A stretch of 64,000 nt of DNA from Mycolicibacter heraklionensis (lineage in GTDB: Bacteria > Actinomycetota > Actinomycetes > Mycobacteriales > Mycobacteriaceae). The number at the start of each line of letters is the position of its first letter. The stretch's first letter is position 1. Location: contig NZ_CP080997.1 of assembly GCF_019645815.1 (NCBI RefSeq), forward strand, positions 3,538,880-3,602,879, written 5' to 3'. The notes under the pieces were generated by a model that was not told the origin of the DNA, did not search any database, and worked only from the letters and a program-made list of their open reading frames with translations. Made by a program: the position numbers and the translations under genes. Below, piece after piece: positions 8,721 to 17,733 of this stretch.

Positions 8721-8746
8721 ACTGTCAATGAACAACTGCTGACAGT
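8721..8746. repeat. Inverted repeat upstream of PE-PPE-PPE operon
   Basis: ACTGTCA at 8721-8727 and TGACAGT at 8740-8746 are perfect 7-base arms with a 12-base spacer, 132 bases before the PE start codon. This could be an operator or a hairpin in the 5' leader. The rest of the 221-base gap (8657-8877) contains no gene. A GAGGAG Shine-Dalgarno sits seven bases before the PE ATG. Confidence 0.35.
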
Positions 8747-8877
8747 CTCCGAAAAGTCCCCTTCGCGGCTGCGTTTCGGGCTTCAGATCGCATAGCGTCG
8801 GGTCTGCGCCCAAGGGCGTACGCGATCCGCAATGCAGCGATCGCGGAACTTGAAAAGACTTTCGACGAGGAGCCTTC

Positions 8878-9177
8878 ATGTCGTTCGTCACAACGCAACC
8901 CGAAGCGTTGCTGGCCGCCGTCGCCAACCTGCGAACCATCGGTTCGTCGCTGGCCGCGCACAGTGCCGCGGCCGCGGCGCCCACCACGGGCGTGGTGCCG
9001 GCCGCCGCCGACGAGGTATCCGCGCTGACCGCCGCCCAGTTCGCCGCCCACGCCCAGGCCTACCAAACCGCGAGCGCGCAGGCGGTGGCCGTCCACGAGA
9101 TGTTCGTGAACGCCCTGAGCAGCGGAGCCAACGCATACGCCGCAACCGAGGCTGCTAACGCAGCAGCGGCCGGTTAG
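8878..9177 (+). CDS. PE family protein (PE domain only)
   Basis: This 99-residue protein is almost entirely the PE domain: MSFVTTQPEALLAAVANLR, a helical hairpin rich in Ala, and a C-terminal YAATE that fits the YxxxD/E type VII secretion signal. There is no PGRS or other extension. It is followed after nine bases by a PPE gene, the standard arrangement in which PE and PPE form a heterodimer for ESX export. The GAGGAG sequence at about 8866-8871 supports the ATG at 8878. The order PE, PPE, PPE resembles the PE18-PPE26-PPE27 part of the ESX-5 locus, but no ESX-5 core gene is present here. Confidence 0.93.
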   Translation: MSFVTTQPEALLAAVANLRTIGSSLAAHSAAAAAPTTGVVPAAADEVSALTAAQFAAHAQAYQTASAQAVAVHEMFVNALSSGANAYAATEAANAAAAG

Positions 9178-9186
9178 GTCACCGCG

Positions 9187-10374
9187 ATGGACTACTTGTC
9201 GTTGCCTCCTGAGGTGACCTCCACCATGATCTACTCCGGGCCCGGCTCGGAGCCCATGGCCGTGGCCGCGTCGGCGTGGAGTGCGCTGGCGGCTGAACTG
9301 AAAACCGTTGCGGCCGAGTACCGGGCCGTCATCAACCAGCTGACCTCAGAGGAATGGCTCGGGGCCGCGTCCGCGTCGATGGCAACCGCAGCAGCGCCCT
9401 ACGTGAACTGGATGGAGCTCACCGCCGCGCAGGCCGAGCAGGCCGCCACACAGGGCCGGGCCGCCGCAGCCGCTTACGAGAGCGCACACGCCCAGACGGT
9501 GCCGCCGGTGGCCGTCACCGCGAACCGCCAGCTGCTGCAGCAGTTGGTCGCCACCAACATCCTCGGGCAGAACACCCCGTCGATCGCGGCCACCGAGGCC
9601 GAGCACGGTGAGATGTGGGCCCAGGACACGCTGGCGATGTACGGCTACCACGCCCAGTCCAGCGCCGCGACCCAGCTCAACGAGTTCACCGCGCCGCCCA
9701 ACCCGACCAACCCGGGTGGTGACGCCGCGAACGCCAACGCGGTCGCCTCGGCGAGCGGCACTGCCACGGCCACCAAGGCGTCCAGCACGTTGCAGAACCT
9801 GCTGAACTCGCTGACCCCCAAGGCGGCCGACGGCTCGACTTATGGCGCCGATGACATCCTCGCCGACCCGAACTACAACCTGTCCAACCAGCTCATGACC
9901 CAGCTGGTGAGCAACTCGAACCTGCAGTCCAACAACGTCTGTGCGGTCTGGCGTGGCGTCAGCGGTGTGCTCGGCCTGCAGAAGTTGTTCGCCGACGGCG
10001 CCAAAGCGGCGGCACCGGCCGCCGCCTCGGCAGCCAGTGGCGCCGCTTCCGGCGCCGCGAGCGCGGCCTCGGGTGCCGCCGGCGCAGTGGGCGGCCTCTC
10101 GGTCCCGGCGGCCTGGGTTCCGCCGATGGCGGCGGCGTCCACGCTGGGCCCGGTTTCCGGCGGCTCCTGGGTGCCGGTGGGTCCCGCTGCCGCGGCGGCG
10201 CTGCCGTCCGCGGGCGGAATTCTCGGCGGTGCCCCGATCGCCCCTCCGGCGGGAATGCCCGGAATGCCGGGTATCCCGGCTGCGGGCGCGGCAGGAGCCG
10301 GCTTCCGCGGGTTTGGTGGGCCGCGTTACGGAACCGCGTTGACCGTCATGCCGCGTCGCCCCTTCGGCGGATAG
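9187..10374 (+). CDS. PPE family protein, SVP type
   Basis: This 395-residue protein starts MDYLSLPPEVTSTMIYSGPG and has W-L-G near residue 58, NILGQNTPSIAATEAEH, and GGLSVPAAWVPPM marking the SVP subclass. The C-terminal 120 residues are Ala/Gly/Pro-rich. An (A/S)-A-S-G-A-A repeat stretch runs at about 275-305, and the protein ends in GFGGPRYG and RRPFGG, typical of ESX-5-linked PPE tails. It is the expected partner of the PE protein encoded just upstream. Secreted or cell-surface location is inferred from the family. Confidence 0.92.
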   Translation: MDYLSLPPEVTSTMIYSGPGSEPMAVAASAWSALAAELKTVAAEYRAVINQLTSEEWLGAASASMATAAAPYVNWMELTAAQAEQAATQGRAAAAAYESAHAQTVPPVAVTANRQLLQQLVATNILGQNTPSIAATEAEHGEMWAQDTLAMYGYHAQSSAATQLNEFTAPPNPTNPGGDAANANAVASASGTATATKASSTLQNLLNSLTPKAADGSTYGADDILADPNYNLSNQLMTQLVSNSNLQSNNVCAVWRGVSGVLGLQKLFADGAKAAAPAAASAASGAASGAASAASGAAGAVGGLSVPAAWVPPMAAASTLGPVSGGSWVPVGPAAAAALPSAGGILGGAPIAPPAGMPGMPGIPAAGAAGAGFRGFGGPRYGTALTVMPRRPFGG

Positions 10375-10387
10375 CACCGAGGCCGAA

Positions 10388-11632
10388 ATGATCGACTACG
10401 GGGCGCTGCCTCCGGAGGTCAATTCCACGCGGATGTACGCGGGTGCCGGCTCCGGTTCGATGTTGGCAGCAGCGGGGGCCTGGGATGTCTTGGCCCAAGA
10501 GTTGAGCGTGACCGCGGCCGCGGTGGACATGACCATCGCGGACCTGACCAGCGGTCCGTGGCGCGGACCGTCGGCGACCGCGATGGCCGCGGCGGCACTG
10601 CCGTTCACCACCTGGTTCAAGACGACGGCCGCGCAAGCCGAACAGGCGGCCATGCAGGCCAAGGCCGCGGCGGCCGCCTTCGAAGCCGCGTTCGCGATGA
10701 CGGTGCCGCCCCAGATGGTGTTCGCCAACCGGGCCCAGCTGATGATGTTGGTCGCCACCAACTTCTTCGGCCAGAACACCCCGGCCATCGCGGCGACCGA
10801 AGCGCATTACGCGGCGATGTGGGCGCAGGACGCCGCGGCGATGTATGCCTATGCCGGTGGTTCCGCGGCGGCGTCGCAGTTGTCGGAGTTCACCTCGCCG
10901 CCGCAGACCACTAACCCTGCTGCGCAGGCGGGGCAGGCCACCGCGACCACCCAGGCCGTCGGCAACTCGGCGGCGTCGCAGGCCGCCTCCCAGGCGACCT
11001 CGCAGGCGTTGAACTCGTCCTTGCAGTCGCTCACTCAGGCGGGCGCGGCCACTGGGACGCCCGTGGTCCCGGCTACCGGTACCGCACCAACCACCGGTTC
11101 GGCGGCGTGGACCGCGTTTCTGCAACAGATCGTCACTCCGTTGAACACGCTCACCGGCTACACCAACTCCGCCATGGGCCCGTTCCGGCTCTTTGACATG
11201 GCCGGTCAGTTCCTCAACGGTGAGGAGGTCTCCGGTCAGGCGGTGGCCGATGCCAGGGCGTTCTTCACCGAACTGACCAAGGTGGCCGAGGTCGCGAAGG
11301 CGGGAACCGCAGCCTCCTACACCCCGGGGTTCGGCGCCGCATCACCGTCAGTCGCCCTGGGCCGGGGCATCCAGGTCGGGGCGTTGTCGGTGCCGCAGAG
11401 TTGGCCGATGGCTCCGACTTCGGCCAATCAGGCTGCGGCGACACTGGCTTCGAGCCGGGTGGCCGCTGCGGAGGCCGGCGCGATGCCGCGCGGCGGCATG
11501 GCAGGGTTGGCCGGCATGGCGGGTCTGCCCGGGGCCAGTGCCGCGGCCAACGGCGGGCCTACCGGCTTCCGGTTCGTTCCCCGGTACGGCTACCGCCACC
11601 GGGTGATGAACCGGCCGCCCAGCGCCGGGTAG
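10388..11632 (+). CDS. PPE family protein, SVP type
   Basis: This 414-residue protein starts MIDYGALPPEVNSTRMYAGAG, has SGPWRGPSA as the W-x-G turn, FFGQNTPAIAATEAHY, and VGALSVPQSWPMAP for the SVP motif. It ends with a Met/Gly/Ala-rich segment and FVPRYGYRHRVMNRPP. It is third in the PE-PPE-PPE operon, 13 bases after the previous stop. The start could also share the single PE upstream. It is convergent with the secreted hydrolase gene across only 12 bases. Confidence 0.92.
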   Translation: MIDYGALPPEVNSTRMYAGAGSGSMLAAAGAWDVLAQELSVTAAAVDMTIADLTSGPWRGPSATAMAAAALPFTTWFKTTAAQAEQAAMQAKAAAAAFEAAFAMTVPPQMVFANRAQLMMLVATNFFGQNTPAIAATEAHYAAMWAQDAAAMYAYAGGSAAASQLSEFTSPPQTTNPAAQAGQATATTQAVGNSAASQAASQATSQALNSSLQSLTQAGAATGTPVVPATGTAPTTGSAAWTAFLQQIVTPLNTLTGYTNSAMGPFRLFDMAGQFLNGEEVSGQAVADARAFFTELTKVAEVAKAGTAASYTPGFGAASPSVALGRGIQVGALSVPQSWPMAPTSANQAAATLASSRVAAAEAGAMPRGGMAGLAGMAGLPGASAAANGGPTGFRFVPRYGYRHRVMNRPPSAG

Positions 11633-11644
11633 GTGCTGGGCCGG

Positions 11645-13063
11645 TCAGATCAGCGCGCCCAGTAAGGCGAGCGGCAGTATTCCCAGGTCAACCGCGAGTG
11701 GGAGGCCGATGGCGTTCAGGAGATTGCCGTCGGCCAGCTCCGAGGCGAAGATGTCGAAGTTGATCGGCGGCAAGTTGAACAACAGCGCGGTGCCCACGTC
11801 CAGGAACGGAATACCGGTGTGCGGCGGGAAGGTACCGAACAGGTCATCCAGCGTGGGGAAGGTCGACACGAAATCCGCCATCTGCGTGTCGGAGATCGCG
11901 TTGATGAAGCCCTCCATCTCGGCCATGAAGGCCGGCGGAGTGTTGGTCGGGTTCACGATGTCGTCGACAAACGCGGAGACACCCTGCTGCCAGCCGTTGC
12001 TCAGCGCCTGCGGCAACTCCTGCATGAGTGCCGCCAGCGTCGCCGAATCCGGCAGAAAACCCAACGGAGTCGCCACGTCGGCGGGGCCTTGACTCCAGCC
12101 GTGCTCGATATTGCCGTAGCCCAGGTTCACCAGGATGCGGGTGACCGGCTCGAACAGATCGTAGAGCGCCTGTCCCCCGCTTCCGAAGAACAGCAGCGGA
12201 TACAGCAGCGGCAGCCCCTCGGTCGGAATCATGTAGTAGTTGGTCAACGAATCCGGCGATGCATTCGGCAGCAGGATCGCGTCATTGATCTGATCGGCCG
12301 TCAGCCCCAGATAAGTGGTGTGCTGGAAGGCAATTCCGAAGATCGCGTTGAGGACCGACAAGAAGTTGATCGGGTATTGCGGGAAGTCGGCGAACCCATC
12401 GTATTCACGGTTGTAGACCTCGGTCAGGTAGAGATCCGACGGTCCGGCGCCACTGAATGTGAGACCGATGCTCGGAAGAGTGGGCTGCGCATTGTCCGGC
12501 AGATTGAAGCGCTCCAGCATGCCGCCGTTCGGGGCGCTGACATCACCGATCATCACGAAATGCACGTAGTCACTGGGCACGCCGGCACTCGCGAGCTGGT
12601 ACTGCAACAGCGACTCGATGACCGCGCCCTGCGACCAGCCGAACACCACCGCGGGATTTTCGGCGCTCAGGTCTCCGTTCTGGTACGCAGCCATGATCGC
12701 GTCGTAGAGGTTCTGCTGACCCTGTGCCAGTGATTCATCCAGCGTCCCGCCGAAGGGACCCAAGAACGGGTAGAGCTGTTCCGGTGTGGTGACAACCTGG
12801 GTCGTGCCGGTGAAGCCGAGCGGCTCCAGATACAGCGACATGGCGGCGTCCACGTAAGACGGGCCGGGCGTGGCCAGGCCACTGCCGCCGATGATGAACG
12901 CCGTGCCGCCGCCCAGCGGCTGAACCGCAACGTCATTGGCGGCCAGGCGCACTCCGGGAATGTGCAGGGCAGTGGACGGCGCAGCCGCCGCGGTAGGTGC
13001 GATCAAGCCGGCACCCATGACGGCGATGGCAACAGCGCCCACGGGGCCGCGTACGTGATTCAC
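11645..13063 (-). CDS. Secreted PE-PPE-domain serine hydrolase (copy 1)
   Basis: This 472-residue protein begins with a Sec-type signal peptide (MNHVRGPVGAVAIAVMGAGL, cleavage likely after TAAAA, near residue 28). The PE-PPE domain (PF08237 type) follows, an alpha/beta hydrolase in which the nucleophile elbow is FGWSQGA. The ATPGPSY segment and the VVTTPEQLYPF stretch are typical of this esterase/lipase-like family. In most mycobacteria the domain is fused behind a PE or PPE domain; here a classical signal replaces it. GTG at 13063 is preceded by GGAG. Middle portions are nearly identical to the next gene. Substrate is probably an ester lipid. Confidence 0.85.
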   Translation of the reverse strand: MNHVRGPVGAVAIAVMGAGLIAPTAAAAPSTALHIPGVRLAANDVAVQPLGGGTAFIIGGSGLATPGPSYVDAAMSLYLEPLGFTGTTQVVTTPEQLYPFLGPFGGTLDESLAQGQQNLYDAIMAAYQNGDLSAENPAVVFGWSQGAVIESLLQYQLASAGVPSDYVHFVMIGDVSAPNGGMLERFNLPDNAQPTLPSIGLTFSGAGPSDLYLTEVYNREYDGFADFPQYPINFLSVLNAIFGIAFQHTTYLGLTADQINDAILLPNASPDSLTNYYMIPTEGLPLLYPLLFFGSGGQALYDLFEPVTRILVNLGYGNIEHGWSQGPADVATPLGFLPDSATLAALMQELPQALSNGWQQGVSAFVDDIVNPTNTPPAFMAEMEGFINAISDTQMADFVSTFPTLDDLFGTFPPHTGIPFLDVGTALLFNLPPINFDIFASELADGNLLNAIGLPLAVDLGILPLALLGALI

Positions 13064-13133
13064 TGGGGTTCTCCTTCGGGCAGCCCGATCAGGCTGTTGC
13101 GGTGGTCGACGATAAACAACGCGGGTATAGGGG

Positions 13134-14558
13134 TCAGATCACTGCGCCCACCAGGGCAAGCGGCAATATCCCCAAGTCGTACGCCAGCGTGGTTCCGATG
13201 GCGTCGAGCAGATTCCCGTCGGCCAGCTCCGAGGTGAAGATCTCGTAGTCGATCTGCGGGAGGTTGAACAACAACGCGGTGCCCACGTCCAGGAACGGAA
13301 TGCCGGTATGGGGTGGGAAGGTGCCGAAAAGGTCTTGCAACGTGGGGAAATTCGAGAAGAACGCTGCCAGCTCGCTGCCGGTGGCGATGTCACCGCTGAG
13401 TTCGTTGGCGAATTCGGTGATGAACGCCGGTGTGGTGTCGGTGGGGTGGAAGATGTCGTCGAAGAAGGCGGAGAAGCCCTGCTGCCAGCCGTTGCTCAGC
13501 GCCTGCGGCAACTCCTGCATGAGAGCTGCCAGCGTGGCCGAATCCGGCAGGAACCCCAATGGCGTCGCCACGTCGGCGGGGCCTTGGCTCCAGCCGTGCT
13601 CGATGTTGCCGTAGCCCAGGTTCACCAGGATGGTCATCACCGGTTCGAGCAGATCGTAGAGCGCCTTACCGCCGTTTCCGAAGAACAACAGCGGGTCCAG
13701 TAGCGGCAGCCCGTCGGCCGGAATCATGTAGTAGTTGGTCAGCGAGTCCGGCGACGCATTCGGCAGCAGGATCGCGTCACTGATCTGCTCGGCCGACAGG
13801 CCCAGGTAGGTGGTGTGCTCAAATACGATGCCCAACAAGGCGTTGATGTCGGCCAAGATGTTGATCGGATACTGCGGGAAGTCGGCGAAGCCGTCGTATT
13901 CGTGGTTGTAGACCTCGGTCGGGTAAAGGTCGGACGGCCCGGCCCCACTGAACGTGATACCCAGGCTCGGCAGGTTCGGCTGCGCATCATCGGGCAGGTT
14001 GAAGCGCTCCAGCAGGCCGCCGTTCGGCGAGCTGACATCGCCGACCATCACGAAATGCACATAGTCACTGGGGACACCCGCACTCGCGAGCTGGTGCTGC
14101 AGCATCGATTCGATGACGGTGCTCTGCGAATATCCGCCGATGACGATCGGATGCGCGGCGTCGACATCTCCGCCGGCCAGTTGTTGCATGACCGCTGCGT
14201 ACAGATCCTGTTGCCCCTGCGCCAACGAGTCGTCGAGCTTTCCGCTGAAGGGGCCGGTGAACGGGTAGAGCTGTTCGGGCGTGGTCACGGCCTGTGTGGT
14301 GCCGGTAAAGCCATGCGGTGCAAGGAAAAGCTCGGCGTAGCGCGCCTGATATCCGGGACCGGGAGTGGATAACACGCTGGGCCCGACGATCAGCGCCGTG
14401 CCGTCGCCGAGGGAGAAATCCGAGGCGTGGATAACGGCGCGCTGCACCACACCCCCGTGCGCGTCGGCCGCCGACGGTGCCGCCAGTGGAGCGGCTGTCA
14501 GGCCGGCGCCGACAATGACGACACCGACGGCGCAGGATACGGGGCGGGTCCGCGGCAT
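13134..14558 (-). CDS. Secreted PE-PPE-domain serine hydrolase (copy 2)
   Basis: This 474-residue paralogue has its own signal peptide (MPRTRPVSCAVGVVIVGAGL) and a hydrolase domain with nucleophile elbow GGYSQST. The central half (roughly residues 150-340) is almost identical to copy 1 down to long stretches of DNA. The N-terminus and the segment around residues 345-385 differ. That fits tandem duplication followed by partial gene conversion or selection for lid divergence. The two genes lie 70 bases apart on the same strand with copy 2 first. The start is the ATG at 14558. Confidence 0.85.
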   Translation of the reverse strand: MPRTRPVSCAVGVVIVGAGLTAAPLAAPSAADAHGGVVQRAVIHASDFSLGDGTALIVGPSVLSTPGPGYQARYAELFLAPHGFTGTTQAVTTPEQLYPFTGPFSGKLDDSLAQGQQDLYAAVMQQLAGGDVDAAHPIVIGGYSQSTVIESMLQHQLASAGVPSDYVHFVMVGDVSSPNGGLLERFNLPDDAQPNLPSLGITFSGAGPSDLYPTEVYNHEYDGFADFPQYPINILADINALLGIVFEHTTYLGLSAEQISDAILLPNASPDSLTNYYMIPADGLPLLDPLLFFGNGGKALYDLLEPVMTILVNLGYGNIEHGWSQGPADVATPLGFLPDSATLAALMQELPQALSNGWQQGFSAFFDDIFHPTDTTPAFITEFANELSGDIATGSELAAFFSNFPTLQDLFGTFPPHTGIPFLDVGTALLFNLPQIDYEIFTSELADGNLLDAIGTTLAYDLGILPLALVGAVI

Positions 14559-14673
14559 TGGCCTTTGCGCTCCTTCGTCCAGCCCGGCGACGCGGACTTC
14601 GCAACCGCTGCACGACCATGCGAAAGCTGTCGAGCAACCTTTGAATTGCCCGAAAATAACATAGACATAGCGC

Positions 14674-14687
14674 GCGCAATAGTGCGC
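14674..14687. promoter_or_regulatory. AT-rich intergenic region with GCGCA/TGCGC hairpin
   Basis: The 190-base gap 14559-14748 has no gene. It contains a perfect GCGCA-ATAG-TGCGC hairpin (14674-14687) flanked by the only strongly AT-rich bases in the area (an A/T run near 14692-14702 and ATAACATAGACATAG at 14656-14670). Read on the minus strand it lies between the kinase stop and the hydrolase copy 2 start. It could be a terminator for the kinase or the promoter of the hydrolase pair. Confidence 0.35.
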
Positions 14688-14748
14688 ACTCTAATTTTTT
14701 AGTGGCTAAAGTCGGCCCGCGCCGAGCCGCCCGGAAACCGGGCGATGA

Positions 14749-16332
14749 TCAGGCGGGCTTGGCCGGCTTGGCCGTATCGGCAGACGGGTTGACCCCCGCG
14801 GGAACGTCACCGAACCGGCTGGCTACCACCGGAACCCAGATCTGGGCTCCGCGCTGGCCGCACTCATTGCTTTCGACGGTGGCGACCATCGCGCCGTGCA
14901 GCACACCCGGAATGGTCGGCTCCAGTGAGAGCACCTGCGTGGTGGTCTGACTGTCCTGCCGGCCGTCCACACCAATGCACGGCGTCTGCACTGTCTGCGG
15001 TCGAGACCGCCACGTGTCGCCGGTGAATTCGAGGACCAATTCATTGCCGCCGGACGGCGTCTTCACCGTCTTCCGGTGATCCTTCGCGTCCAGCATCATC
15101 GCCGACGCCGTGCACGCGGAGCTGTCGCACGACGACTGGACGGCCCACCAGGTGCTCACATTGGGCGGCTCGGGGTTGGGGACCCCGTTGTACTTCTCCC
15201 CGGCCCGGTTGGCGTCGACGCGGTAGGTCCCCTCGAAGGCGGGCGCCTTGGGCGGCGGCGCCACGGCCGCCGCGGGTGCACCACCGGCGGCGACCGCCGC
15301 CGTGTCGGCCGGCTCCTCGGCCAGCAGGCGCGGGACGATGGCCGCCACCGATCCCACCACGGCAAGCCCCAAGGGCACCAGGACAGCGGGTCTGGCCAGC
15401 TTCGACAGCCGGCTCGGCGGCGGCGCCGGCAGTGCTCGCGGAACGCCCCGCACGACGGTCTTGGCCGAGTCGGACTCGTCGTCGGCGGCCGGATCCGCAA
15501 GCTGCTCGGCCAGGGCTGCGACGAAGTCCGAGCAGTCCCGGAATCGCTCGGCGGGGTCTTTCGCCAGCGCCGCGGCGAGCACGTCGTCGAACTGTTCCAG
15601 CTCGGGACGCCGGTCGCTGAGCAGCGGGGGCGGGGTGTTCAGGTGGTGACTGATCACCGTCACCGGGTTCTCGTGCTGATACGGCGGTGCTCCGGTCAGC
15701 ATCTGGAAGGTGGTGGCGGCCAGGGCGTACTGGTCAGCGCGTTCCAGGCCTTCGGAACCCATGAGTTGTTCGGGTGCGGCGTAGGCGATGGTGCCGATGG
15801 CCAGATTGCTGGCGGTCAGCCCGGTGGGGCCGCTCAGTTGCCGGGCGATGCCGAAATCGGCCAGCACGGCGGTCAGCACGTCGTCGCCGTCCTCGGTCAC
15901 CAGAATGTTGCTGGGTTTGACATCGCGGTGCACCACCCCTTGCCCGTGGGCGTAATCCAGGGCGTCGGCGATGCTCGCGACGATCGGAATGACGATCTGA
16001 GCCGGCATCCCGGCCGGGAACTTGCGGGTGATGAGTTCGCCGAGCGTCTCGCCCTCGATGTAGTCCATCGACAGCCACAGCCGGCCGCGGTATTCGCCGC
16101 GGTCATGCACGCGCACGATGTTCGGGTGCACCAGCACCGCGGCGGCTTCAGCCTCCCGCCGAAACCGCTCCTCGTACTCGTCGTCGGCGCTCAACGAGCG
16201 ACGCAGAATCTTCAGCGCTTCACGTCGGGGCAGCCGGGGATGTTGCGCAAGGTACACCTTGCCCATCCCGCCAGCACCCAACAGTTTCAAGATGGTGTAC
16301 TCAGCAAAAATTGAGCCCGCCGCCAGAGCCAT
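14749..16332 (-). CDS. Membrane Ser/Thr protein kinase (Hanks type)
   Basis: This 527-residue protein has an N-terminal kinase domain: Gly loop GAGGMG at about 19-24, Lys41 in EALKIL, catalytic HRD at 135-137, DFG at 159-161, and APEQL at about 186-190. A juxtamembrane region leads to one transmembrane helix at about 315-335. An extracellular domain of about 160 residues (GTYRVDANRAGEKYNGVPNP onwards) has three or four Cys, probably disulfide-bonded. This fits a sensor kinase similar to mycobacterial PknF/PknJ-type proteins. The ATG at 16332 is the natural start; the frame upstream crosses aroA and is a shadow. The ligand is unknown. Confidence 0.9.
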   Translation of the reverse strand: MALAAGSIFAEYTILKLLGAGGMGKVYLAQHPRLPRREALKILRRSLSADDEYEERFRREAEAAAVLVHPNIVRVHDRGEYRGRLWLSMDYIEGETLGELITRKFPAGMPAQIVIPIVASIADALDYAHGQGVVHRDVKPSNILVTEDGDDVLTAVLADFGIARQLSGPTGLTASNLAIGTIAYAAPEQLMGSEGLERADQYALAATTFQMLTGAPPYQHENPVTVISHHLNTPPPLLSDRRPELEQFDDVLAAALAKDPAERFRDCSDFVAALAEQLADPAADDESDSAKTVVRGVPRALPAPPPSRLSKLARPAVLVPLGLAVVGSVAAIVPRLLAEEPADTAAVAAGGAPAAAVAPPPKAPAFEGTYRVDANRAGEKYNGVPNPEPPNVSTWWAVQSSCDSSACTASAMMLDAKDHRKTVKTPSGGNELVLEFTGDTWRSRPQTVQTPCIGVDGRQDSQTTTQVLSLEPTIPGVLHGAMVATVESNECGQRGAQIWVPVVASRFGDVPAGVNPSADTAKPAKPA

Positions 16333-16440
16333 GCCGCAGACACTAATGACCGTGGGTAAACAGTTGGGTGATACGAAGCAGCCAGCCGGCAAAGAACCGC
16401 CGATACCAGCGCCGGAGCCACGCGCTGGCAGGATGAAACC

Positions 16441-17733
16441 GTGACGACTTGGCCGGCGCCGACGCCCACCGCTCCCATCGACGCGACGGTGACCGTGCCC
16501 GGCTCGAAGTCGCAGACCAATCGGGCGCTGGTGCTGGCTGCGCTGGCCGCAGCACGCGGCGGTGGCGTCTCCACCCTCTCCGGCGCCCTGCGCAGCCGCG
16601 ACACCGACCTGATGCTCGACGCGCTGCGGGCCCTGGGCCTGCGGGTCGAGGCAGTGGCCCACCACGTGACGGTCAGCGGCAAGATCGACCCGGAGCCGAA
16701 CATCCGGCTGAACTGCGGCCTCGCCGGCACCGTGCTGCGGTTCGTGCCGCCGCTGGCCGCGCTGGGCACCGTCACCGTCACGTTCGACGGCGACGAGCAA
16801 GCGCGGGTCCGGCCGATCGCACCACTGCTGGATGCGATGCGCAGCCTGGGCATCGTGGTCGAGGGCGACGGGCTGCCGTTCGCGATCCACGGCACCGGAT
16901 CCGTCGCCGGCGGCACCGTGGCGATCGACGCCTCCGCGTCGTCGCAGTTCGTCTCCGGCTTGTTGCTGGCCGCCGCGGCGTTCGACGACGGACTGACCGT
17001 GGTGCACACCGGGGCGACACTGCCGTCGGCCCCGCACATCGCGATGACGGTGGCGATGCTGCGCCAGGCCGGAATCGACGTCGACGACGCCACCCCGAAC
17101 CGCTGGCGGGTCAAACCCGCGACGACGACGGCCCGGAACTGGGAAATCGAACCGGACCTGTCCAACGCCACGCCATTTCTGGCGGCCGCGGTGGTCACCG
17201 GAGGCCGGGTGCGCATCGCCGGCTGGCCGGCCGTCGGCGTACAGCCCAGCGAAGCCATCACCGAGATCTTCGGCGCTACCGGTGCCCGGGTGAGCCACAC
17301 CGCGGCACACCTGCAGGTACAGGGCCCGGGCAGCTACGGCGGCTTCGACGTGGATCTGCGCGCGGTGGGCGAGCTCACCCCGACGGTGGCCGCACTGGCG
17401 GCACTGGGGGCCCCGGGGTCGGTGTCGCGGCTGAGCGGCATCGCGCATCTGCGCGGGCACGAGACCGACCGGCTGGCGGCGCTGACGACCGAGATCAACC
17501 GGCTGGGCGGTGACAGCGTCGAGACCGCCGACGGCCTGGTGATCACCGCGACCCCGCTGCACGGCGGAACCTGGCACTCCTACGCCGACCATCGGATGGC
17601 CACCGCCGGTGCGATCATCGGGCTGCGGGTTCCCGGCGTCGAGGTCGAGGACATCGAGACCACTGCCAAGACCCTGCCGGCATTCCCCCGGATGTGGGCC
17701 GACATGCTGGCCGACGCGGGGGCCGGCGCTTGA
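16441..17733 (+). CDS. aroA: 3-phosphoshikimate 1-carboxyvinyltransferase (EPSP synthase)
   Basis: This 430-residue enzyme of the shikimate pathway transfers enolpyruvate from PEP to shikimate-3-phosphate. The sequence shows PGSKSQTNRALVLAALA near the N-terminus, LNCGLAGTVLRF for the LxCGxAGT-type loop, and RVRPIAPLLDA, SSQFVSGLLLA and HLRGHETDRLAAL later. The start is a GTG at 16441, divergent from the kinase gene across 108 bases. It overlaps rsgA by four bases (TTGA). The pair matches H37Rv Rv3227-Rv3228. Confidence 0.95.
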   Translation: MTTWPAPTPTAPIDATVTVPGSKSQTNRALVLAALAAARGGGVSTLSGALRSRDTDLMLDALRALGLRVEAVAHHVTVSGKIDPEPNIRLNCGLAGTVLRFVPPLAALGTVTVTFDGDEQARVRPIAPLLDAMRSLGIVVEGDGLPFAIHGTGSVAGGTVAIDASASSQFVSGLLLAAAAFDDGLTVVHTGATLPSAPHIAMTVAMLRQAGIDVDDATPNRWRVKPATTTARNWEIEPDLSNATPFLAAAVVTGGRVRIAGWPAVGVQPSEAITEIFGATGARVSHTAAHLQVQGPGSYGGFDVDLRAVGELTPTVAALAALGAPGSVSRLSGIAHLRGHETDRLAALTTEINRLGGDSVETADGLVITATPLHGGTWHSYADHRMATAGAIIGLRVPGVEVEDIETTAKTLPAFPRMWADMLADAGAGA

